A stretch of 64,000 bases of DNA, taken from assembly GCA_046349435.1 (NCBI GenBank), contig JAXMCI010000004.1, positions 190,125 to 254,124 on the forward strand. The letters are read 5' to 3'. The notes beneath the pieces were generated by a model. The model was not told where the DNA came from, did no database searches, and saw nothing but the letters and a program-made list of their open reading frames with translations. A program made the position numbers and the translations under genes. Below are positions 58,541-64,000 of the stretch, in pieces; the first letter of the stretch is position 1; each line of letters begins with the position of its first letter. The DNA comes from JAXMCI01 sp046349435 (GTDB lineage: Bacteria > Pseudomonadota > Alphaproteobacteria > Dongiales > Dongiaceae).

Positions 58541-58882
58541 TCAGGCCTTCTGGCAGCTCATCATCATGCCCATGCCGCCGCACATCATCATCATCGGCAT
58601 GCCGCCGCCCATCATCTCCATCATCCGCCGGCACATCTCCATGAACATCTCCTGCGAGGCGCCCTCCATCGGGGTCATCTTGCAGGTCATGCCGGCCTTG
58701 GTCATCTCGCAGGTCATCATGCCCATCATCATCGGCATCGGCATGCCGCCCATCATCGGCATCATGCCGCCCATCATCGGCATCGGCATCCCGCCCATCA
58801 TCGGCATCTGCATCATCGGCATCGGCATCTGCATCATCGGCATCTGCATCGGCATCATCGGCATCTGCATCGCGGCGTTCAT
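58541..58882 (-). CDS. Methionine-rich (45% Met) Cys-containing protein
   Basis: 113 residues, of which 51 are Met. The first half is made of MPM/MQM/MMGGMP units with Met in pairs or triplets. The second half has five Cys: MTCEM, MTCKM, MCRRM, MCGGM and SCQ. There is no His and no signal peptide. GGAGA lies 7 nt before the ATG. Met- and Cys-rich proteins typically bind Cu(I) or Ag(I), so a cytoplasmic copper buffer is the best guess; a Met store or oxidation sink is the alternative. No copper-transport gene is adjacent. The shadow frame on the other strand is Ile/His-rich and is not a gene. Confidence 0.72.
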   Translation of the reverse strand: MNAAMQMPMMPMQMPMMQMPMPMMQMPMMGGMPMPMMGGMMPMMGGMPMPMMMGMMTCEMTKAGMTCKMTPMEGASQEMFMEMCRRMMEMMGGGMPMMMMCGGMGMMMSCQKA

Positions 58883-59124
58883 CGAATCGTCTCCGGCAAT
58901 CGGGTTGAGCGGCCTCGTGGCGCGCTGATGCGTCGCTCTTAGGCCGGCGATCCGGAAGACGCAATGCGCCCAAAAGGGACCGCTGCGCTTTCCTCCGCCG
59001 CAATGGACGGCCTGTCGGGCCGAGCGGAGGAAGGGCACAGCATATTGGCGGCGGCTCCGCTATGGCGGAGGGACACGCCTCCCGCCAACCATCGTCCGCA
59101 GGGCGCTCGGCGGGCAAGCCAATT

Positions 59125-59147
59125 AATCTTGCGCCAAGCACAAGATT
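59125..59147. promoter_or_regulatory. Inverted repeat upstream of the MetX-like gene
   Basis: AATCTTG-N9-CAAGATT, with a nested CTTG-CGC-CAAG, lies about 75 bp before the start codon in an otherwise GC-rich 340-bp gap (58883-59221). This gap contains no gene. The symmetry suggests an operator; the regulator is unknown. Confidence 0.5.
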
Positions 59148-59221
59148 TCCTCGAGGCGCGGTCCGGGCGCATAATCGGCCCTCGGCGGGGGCCGGCGGGA
59201 CCGCTCGGGAGGAGAGGCGCC

Positions 59222-60229
59222 ATGGTCGACTACGAGATCTTCGAGATCGCCAACGTGATGCTGCAGAAGGGCGGCTTCCTGCCGACCGTGCGGCTCGCCT
59301 ACAAGACGCTGGGCACGCTCAACGCGCGGCGCGACAACGCCGTGCTGGTGCCGACCTGGTACACCGGCACGCACGCCGACAATGAGGCCTTCCTGATCGG
59401 CCCCGGCCGCGCGCTCGATCCGGAGAGGTATTTCTTCATCCTGCCGAACCTGCTCGCCAACGGGCTCTCGACCTCGCCGAGCAACGCGCCGGCGCCGTTC
59501 GAGGCCGGCCGCTTCCCGAAGATCACCCTCCACGACAATGTCGCGCTGCAGCACCGGCTGGTCACCGAGCGGCTCGGCGTCGAGCGCCTCAAGCTGGTCA
59601 CCGGCTTCTCGATGGGCGCCTGCCAGACCTTCCAGTGGGCCGCCCAGTACCCCGACATGGTCGAGGCCGCCGCGCCGCTCGCCGGCTCGTCGCGCACCGC
59701 CTCCTACAACAAGGTCTTCCTGCTGTCGCTGAAGCGCGCGCTGGAGCTCGACCCGGTCTTCGCCGAGGGCTTCTACGCCCGCCCGCCGGTCGCCGGCCTC
59801 AAGGCCTTCGCCGCGATCTATGCCGGCTGGGGCTTCTCCGAGCCGTTCTACCGCACCGAGGGCTACCGCGCCTTCAACGCCAGGGACCACGAGGAGTTCG
59901 TCGCCTATTTCTGGGAGCCCTTCTTCCTGCGCTGCGACGCCAACAACCTGCTGTCGCAGCTCTGGACCTGGCTCAACGGCGACATCTCCGACAGCCCCGC
60001 CTATGGCGGCGACCATGCGCGCGCGCTGGGCTCGATCAAGGCCCGCACCCTGATCGTCCCCGGCGAGCACGACCGCTACTTCCCGCCCGCCGACAGCGAG
60101 AACGAGGCCCGCCTCATCCCCGGCGCGAAGTGGCGCGCCATCCCGTCGATCTGGGGCCACATGACCCTCTTCAATCCCGCCGACAGCGCCTTCATCGACG
60201 ACGCCCTGCGCGAGGCGCTGGCGGGGTAG
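59222..60229 (+). CDS. MetX-like alpha/beta-hydrolase (homoserine O-acetyltransferase family)
   Basis: A 335-residue protein with GGGAGGAG before the ATG. It opens with the family text GGFLPTVRLAYKTLGTLNA and continues LVPTWYTGTHAD. The catalytic triad is Ser in TGFSMGACQT (~129), Asp in VPGEHDRYFPP (~282) and His in IWGHMTLF (~312). True MetX enzymes have GGSMGG at the nucleophile elbow; GFSMGA and the absence of other met genes suggest an acyltransferase or hydrolase paralogue. The longer frame to 58964 has no ribosome-binding site. Confidence 0.85.
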   Translation: MVDYEIFEIANVMLQKGGFLPTVRLAYKTLGTLNARRDNAVLVPTWYTGTHADNEAFLIGPGRALDPERYFFILPNLLANGLSTSPSNAPAPFEAGRFPKITLHDNVALQHRLVTERLGVERLKLVTGFSMGACQTFQWAAQYPDMVEAAAPLAGSSRTASYNKVFLLSLKRALELDPVFAEGFYARPPVAGLKAFAAIYAGWGFSEPFYRTEGYRAFNARDHEEFVAYFWEPFFLRCDANNLLSQLWTWLNGDISDSPAYGGDHARALGSIKARTLIVPGEHDRYFPPADSENEARLIPGAKWRAIPSIWGHMTLFNPADSAFIDDALREALAG

Positions 60230-60274
60230 GAGACCCGCCGGCCGGCACCGCCGCCCGCGGGGAGGCCGCGATCT

Positions 60275-60536
60275 GGCACGCGGAGGCGCGGAGCCGCAGA
60301 GGAGGAGCCCTGCGGCGGGCGACGTCGCAAGCCGGCCAGCGCCGCCGCCCGCGGCGAAGCCGCATTTTCTCACGCGAAGGCGCGAAGCCGCGAAGACGAG
60401 GCGCGCACGCTAGCGTCTTTCCCCTCGTCCTCTCCCACTTCGTGGGCGAGGGGGATCAGACCTGGAGCCTTTCGGAGGGCGAGGTCGGCGCGGTTTCGCC
60501 GCTCCGCCCTCCGCGTCCTCCGCGCCTCCGCGTGCC
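60275..60536. repeat. 262-bp repeat element with 19-bp perfect terminal inverted repeats
   Basis: GGCACGCGGAGGCGCGGAG (60275-60293) is exactly repeated in inverse at 60518-60536. Outside that, GGGAGGCCGCGAT is also mirrored, so the imperfect terminal repeat is about 35 bp. The inside holds a related CACGCGAAGGCGCGAAGCCG unit (60372-60395) and a diverged CCTCTCCC palindrome (60421-60455). It fills the gap between convergent genes; there is no coding potential. Confidence 0.75.
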
Positions 60537-60581
60537 AATCATCGCGGCCTCCCAACCCGCACCGCCGCCCGCCGGCACCGC

Positions 60582-61691
60582 TCACCCCGGCAGGAACACC
60601 ACCCGGTTGATCTCGCCGCGCTCCATCATCGCCATCGCCTCGTTGACCCGCGACAGCGGCATCGTCTCCGACACCAGCCCGCCGAGGTCGAGCTTGCCCC
60701 GCTCGGCCAGCCGGAGGATGCGCGGGAAGTCGATAGCGGGCCGCATCGAGCCCAGCATCGACCCCAGGATGCGCTGCTCGAACTGCGACAGCTCGTAGGG
60801 CGGGAACCCGGCCAGCGCGCCCTCGGCCGGCTGGCCGACCAGCACGGTGGCGCCGCCGCGGCGGATCGTCTGGTAGACGACCGAGGCGTTCTCGACCTCG
60901 CCCGTCACCTCGAAGGCGAAGTCGACGCCGCCCGGCACGATCGCCTTGACCGCCGCGACGGGATCGCCCGCCGAGGCGTCGACGAAGTGCGTCGCGCCGA
61001 ACCTCATCGCGATCTCGCGCTTGCGCGGGTTGCGGTCGACCGCGATGATCGGGTCGGCGGAGACCAGCCGCGCCCCCTGCACCGCGTTGAGGCCGACGCC
61101 GCCGCAGCCGAACACCGCCACCGCGTCGCCCGGCCGGACCTTGGCCGTGTTGACCACCGCGCCGATCCCCGAGGTGACGCCGCAGCCGAGCAGGCAGGCC
61201 TGGTTGAGGTCGGTCGAAGGCTCGACCCGGACCGCCGCCAGGCTCGGCACCACCGTGTGGTCGCTCCAGGCGCCGAGCAGCGCCAGGTGGTGCACGTCGC
61301 GGCCCTGGTCGTGATAGCGGCAGGTGTCGTCGAGCATGCGGCCGCTGAGGCCCGAGGCGAACACCGCGTCGCAATTGTAGCTCTCGCCGGCGGCGCAGAA
61401 GCGGCAGGCGCCGCAGCCCGGCGCCAGGCTGAGGATCACCTTCTCGCCGATCCGCGACGGCGACACGCCCGGCCCGACCGCGACGATCTCGCCCGCCGCC
61501 TCGTGCCCCAGCACCACCGGCAGCGGGTGGCGCCAGACGCCGCGCGCATAGTGCAGGTCGCTGCGGCAGAGCCCGGCCGCCGCCACCCGCACCAGCACCT
61601 CGTTGGTCGCCGGCGGGTCGAGCTCGAGCTCCCGGTAGCTCATCACCGGCCCGGGGCCCTGCCGGTCGAGGACGGCAGCCATGACCTTCAT
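60582..61691 (-). CDS. Zinc-dependent alcohol dehydrogenase
   Basis: A 369-residue medium-chain dehydrogenase. Catalytic zinc ligands are the Cys of AAGLCRSDLHYARG and the GHEAAG motif. The structural zinc loop is GCGACRFCAAGESYNC with four Cys. The NAD site is VFGCGGVGLNAVQG with the discriminating Asp in AVDRNPRK. It oxidises an alcohol to an aldehyde or ketone in the cytoplasm. It is last in the four-gene minus-strand operon with an SDR, a regulator and an enolase-superfamily dehydratase. The first ATG (61691) was used; a second lies three codons in. Confidence 0.9.
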   Translation of the reverse strand: MKVMAAVLDRQGPGPVMSYRELELDPPATNEVLVRVAAAGLCRSDLHYARGVWRHPLPVVLGHEAAGEIVAVGPGVSPSRIGEKVILSLAPGCGACRFCAAGESYNCDAVFASGLSGRMLDDTCRYHDQGRDVHHLALLGAWSDHTVVPSLAAVRVEPSTDLNQACLLGCGVTSGIGAVVNTAKVRPGDAVAVFGCGGVGLNAVQGARLVSADPIIAVDRNPRKREIAMRFGATHFVDASAGDPVAAVKAIVPGGVDFAFEVTGEVENASVVYQTIRRGGATVLVGQPAEGALAGFPPYELSQFEQRILGSMLGSMRPAIDFPRILRLAERGKLDLGGLVSETMPLSRVNEAMAMMERGEINRVVFLPG

Positions 61692-61724
61692 GGGACCATC
61701 ACCTTCATGGGAATCTCCTCCTGC

Positions 61725-62501
61725 TCATACCATGGTCAGGCCGCCATCGACCGGCAGCACCGTGCCGGTGACGAAGCCGGCGGCGTCCGACGACAGGAAC
61801 AGCACGGCCGCGGCCACCTCCGCCGGGCTGGCATAGCGCCCGATCGGGTGCAGCGCCGACAGCGCCTTCATGCCCTCGGCCTCGCCGCCCGGCATGCCGC
61901 CGGCATAGCCGCGGGTCAGCGGCGTGTCGATCACCCCCGGCGCCACCGCGTTGGCGCGCAGCCCCTGCTTCGCATAGTCGGCGGCGATGCAGCGGGCGAG
62001 GTGGTGCAGCCCGGCCTTGGCGACGTTGTAGGCGACGTCGCCCTCCCAGGCGACCATGCCGGCGACCGAGCCGACGAAGGTCACCGACGGCCGCGTGCCC
62101 TGCAGCAGCGCCGGCAGCAGCTTCTTCGAGAGGTGGAAGGCGGCGTTGAGGTGGATCGCCATCATCGCGTCCCAGGTCTCGTCCGGCGTCAGGTGCGTCG
62201 GGTTGGTCTGGCTGACGTCGATGCCGGCGCAATGCACGAAGATGTCGAGCCCGCCGAGCGCCGCCAGCACCTGGTCGGCGGCGCGGTCGATGGCGGCGCG
62301 GTCCCTGAGGTCGGCCTCGACCACCACGGCGCGCCGCCCGCCCGTGCTCAGGCGCTTCGCCGCCGCCGCCGCCGCCCCGGCCCGCCGGCTGGCGCCGATC
62401 GCGACGTCGGCGCCGGCGCCGGCCAGCGCCTCGACGATCGCCGCGCCGATGCCGCTGGAGCCGCCCGTGACATAGGCGCGGCGTCCCTCGAGCGTGCTCA
62501 T
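61725..62501 (-). CDS. Short-chain dehydrogenase/reductase
   Basis: A 258-residue classical SDR. The cofactor motif is TGGSSGIG, followed by CAGIDVS-type HCAGID, the catalytic Ser in FVGSVAGM, and Tyr/Lys in YNVAKAGLHHL, with the closing SSDAAGFVTGTVLPVDGG. The ATG overlaps the stop of the XRE-cupin gene as ATGA. Context suggests oxidation of a sugar acid or hydroxy acid intermediate. Confidence 0.92.
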   Translation of the reverse strand: MSTLEGRRAYVTGGSSGIGAAIVEALAGAGADVAIGASRRAGAAAAAAKRLSTGGRRAVVVEADLRDRAAIDRAADQVLAALGGLDIFVHCAGIDVSQTNPTHLTPDETWDAMMAIHLNAAFHLSKKLLPALLQGTRPSVTFVGSVAGMVAWEGDVAYNVAKAGLHHLARCIAADYAKQGLRANAVAPGVIDTPLTRGYAGGMPGGEAEGMKALSALHPIGRYASPAEVAAAVLFLSSDAAGFVTGTVLPVDGGLTMV

Positions 62502-63217
62502 CTCCTCACCTCCCTGCCCGACTGGTTGCTGATCACCGTCAGGATCAGCGCGTCGCCGATCCCGACCGAGACGGCGGCATGCCCCGCCCGCCCGTCGAAA
62601 TAGTAGCTGTCGCCGGCCCGCAGCCGCACCGGCCCGCCGCCGCCGACGAAGAGGTCGATGGCGCCCTCGAGCACGTAGATGAACTCGTCGCCGGGATGGG
62701 CGATGGCCTCGCCGAAGGCTTCGAGGCTGCGCGCCTTGACCCGGCTGCAGAGCGGGATCATCCGCCGGCCGGGCAGGGCGGCGCAGAGATATTCGTGCGC
62801 GTAGTTGGCGGTCTCGTGCACCGGCCCCTCGGCGCGCCGGCTCAGCGCCTGGCGGTTCATCGCCTGCCGGCGCGGTGCCGGGCGCCGCCGCGCCTCGCCC
62901 AGCGCCTCCGGCGCGAAGAAGTCGGCGATGTCGAGCGCCATGCCCGACGCCAGCTTGGCGAGGTTGTGGTAGGTCAGCGAGATCTGGTTGTTCTCGACCT
63001 TGGAGAGCGTCGAGATGGCGAGCCCGGTCTTGGCGCTGAGCTCGGCCAGCGTCCAGCCGCGCTGCCGGCGCAGCCGCCGCACCCCCTCGCCGAGCGAGCG
63101 CCGGTCCTGGCCCGCCTGCGCCGGCGGCGCGGCGCGCAGCGGCTTCGCGGCGGCCGGCTTCGCTGGCGCGGGCTTCGCCGCCGCCGTCTTCCCGGACGAG
63201 ACGCGGGCGCCCGCCAT
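62498..63217 (-). CDS. XRE-cupin transcriptional regulator, second copy
   Basis: A 239-residue protein. An Ala/Lys/Pro-rich tail (1-38) precedes the helix-turn-helix (~44-96): EGVRRLRRQRGWTLAELSAK, LAISTLSKVENNQISLTYHN. The cupin (~165-235) has HPGDEFIYVLEGAIDLFV and AGDSYYFDGRAGHAAVSV. The stop of the upstream enolase-family gene is 3 bp before its start, and its own stop overlaps the SDR start, so it is embedded in the operon and probably controls it. Confidence 0.9.
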   Translation of the reverse strand: MAGARVSSGKTAAAKPAPAKPAAAKPLRAAPPAQAGQDRRSLGEGVRRLRRQRGWTLAELSAKTGLAISTLSKVENNQISLTYHNLAKLASGMALDIADFFAPEALGEARRRPAPRRQAMNRQALSRRAEGPVHETANYAHEYLCAALPGRRMIPLCSRVKARSLEAFGEAIAHPGDEFIYVLEGAIDLFVGGGGPVRLRAGDSYYFDGRAGHAAVSVGIGDALILTVISNQSGREVRR

Positions 63218-63220
63218 GGC

Positions 63221-64000
63221 TCAGCCGGCGTAGGCGCGGCCGAACGCCATGTCGGAGTAGCTGCCCTCGGGCAGCGTGCCGGGCGGCAGCGTCAGCTCGG
63301 CGACGACCGCCGGGTCGGGGGCGACGCCCAGCCCCGGCGCGTCGCTCAGCGTCAGGTGCCCGTCCCGGATCTGCAGCGGCGCGCCCAGCAGCCGCTCGAT
63401 GAACGGGTTGCCGGTCTGGTCGACCTCGACGGTGACGCCGTTGGGCATCGCCGCCACGACATGGGCGTTGGCGATCACCGCCAGCGCGTCGCTCCAGCTG
63501 TGCGGCGCCAGCCTTGCGCCGTGCTCGGCCGCCAGCCGCCCGACCTTGACCACCTCGGAGATGCCGCCGCAGCGGCTGGCATCGGCCTGGGCGATGTCGA
63601 TGGCGCCGGCCCGCAGCAGCTCGCGGAAGCCCTGCAGCCCGAACTCGTTCTCGCCGGCGGCGATCGGCACCCCCGCCGTCCGGCGCAGCTGGACGAAGGA
63701 ATCGATGTCCTCCGGCGTGAAGGGCTCCTCGAACCAGAAGACGCCGCGGGTCGCCAGCCGCTCGGCCAGCCGCTCGGCGCCGGCGAGGTCGTAGCGCATC
63801 GAGCCGTCGACCATGATCTCGGCGCCGGGACCCGCGCCCTCGAGTGCCGCGTCGAGCGCCGCCTCGTCGTACTCGCGGCTGCGCCCGAGCCGCATCTTCA
63901 TGCGGCGGAAGCCGTTGGCGACGTGGCGCCGCGCCTCCTCGGCGAGGTCCTCGACGCGGTCGCGCCAGAGCAGCGCGCTGGCATAGGCCGGCACCAGCCG
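63221..64000 (-). CDS. Enolase-superfamily (mandelate racemase/muconate lactonizing) dehydratase, N-terminus outside window
   Basis: 260 codons of the barrel domain are visible; the capping domain is beyond the right edge. Metal ligands are Asp in MVDGSMRYD, Glu in FWFEEPF and Glu in AAGENEFG. The catalytic His is in APHSWSDA. At the usual Lys-X-Lys site the sequence is MKMRLG, so the second Lys is Arg. This fits an acid-sugar dehydratase rather than a racemase. It is the most upstream visible gene of the catabolic operon. Confidence 0.88.
   Translation of the reverse strand, partial: RLVPAYASALLWRDRVEDLAEEARRHVANGFRRMKMRLGRSREYDEAALDAALEGAGPGAEIMVDGSMRYDLAGAERLAERLATRGVFWFEEPFTPEDIDSFVQLRRTAGVPIAAGENEFGLQGFRELLRAGAIDIAQADASRCGGISEVVKVGRLAAEHGARLAPHSWSDALAVIANAHVVAAMPNGVTVEVDQTGNPFIERLLGAPLQIRDGHLTLSDAPGLGVAPDPAVVAELTLPPGTLPEGSYSDMAFGRAYAG

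Noticed and set aside
58566..58928. Ile/His/Met-rich plus-strand frame (MPPIIGIGI repeats)
   Set aside because: Shadow of the methionine-rich gene, which has its own ribosome-binding site and is oriented towards a terminator.
59125..59147. SAM-II-type riboswitch before the MetX-like gene
   Set aside because: Only a simple inverted repeat is visible; the conserved SAM-II pseudoknot sequence is not seen and the enzyme is an atypical paralogue.

Overview
This is a very GC-rich chromosome segment from an alphaproteobacterium, most likely from the Rhodospirillales. The evidence is the Usg-family protein, the DUF6726-type lipoprotein, the 'VIAGLDPAIQ' palindromic repeat family, a CIRCE-controlled groESL operon and the codon use. 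The genus cannot be fixed from the sequence. No rRNA or tRNA genes and no CRISPR array were seen.

Layout. 1-5.8 kb: a PhoX-type phosphatase (cut by the window edge), a cold-shock gene, a lipoprotein/OmpA pair, an old-yellow-enzyme-type oxidoreductase with a one-base frameshift, and a Gfo/Idh/MocA dehydrogenase. 5.9-13.8 kb: a minus-strand cell-envelope hydrolase operon (5'-nucleotidase, sulfatase, DUF900 lipoprotein, DUF4105 membrane protein) facing a divergent AraC regulator, with a perfect FNR/FixK-type box between them. 13.9-21.5 kb: a DUF2252 protein, a polyamine-type ABC transporter, haem A synthase and a DUF3467-like protein. 21.6-35.5 kb: one giant minus-strand surface-protein gene with a DUF4347 N-terminus, about 21 copies of a ~108-residue repeat, a ~1,100-residue collagen-like Gly-X-Y tract and a type I secretion-like C-terminus. 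36.4-39 kb: usg and groES-groEL. 39.5-44.8 kb: an atypical, lower-GC two-gene island of unknown large proteins. 45-48 kb: a cupin, a TIGR02466-like oxygenase, a DHFR-like protein and a class III nucleotide cyclase. 48-52 kb: a second polyamine-type ABC transporter. 52.2-54.9 kb: a B12-dependent diol/glycerol dehydratase with fused large and medium subunits. 54.9-57.4 kb: debris, with an IS630-type element inside or beside a broken glycosyltransferase-like gene. 57.6-60.2 kb: a small ORF, an XRE-cupin regulator, a methionine-rich protein and a MetX-like acyltransferase. 60.6-64 kb: a catabolic operon (enolase-superfamily dehydratase, XRE-cupin regulator, SDR, zinc alcohol dehydrogenase).

How the genes work together. 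Both ABC transporters are complete (binding protein, ATPase, two permeases), and both carry the same palindrome between the binding-protein and ATPase genes. The diol dehydratase sits next to one transporter. The last operon looks like acid-sugar or hydroxy-acid catabolism under its own regulator. The 5'-nucleotidase and sulfatase suggest scavenging of phosphate and sulfate esters in the periplasm.

Sequence quality. Single-base indels break groEL, the old-yellow-enzyme gene and the giant gene, and indels are dense in the collagen-like tract and at 55.3-57.1 kb. The most economical reading is base-calling or assembly error in GC-rich, repetitive DNA. Reading frames in those places are therefore reconstructed by eye.
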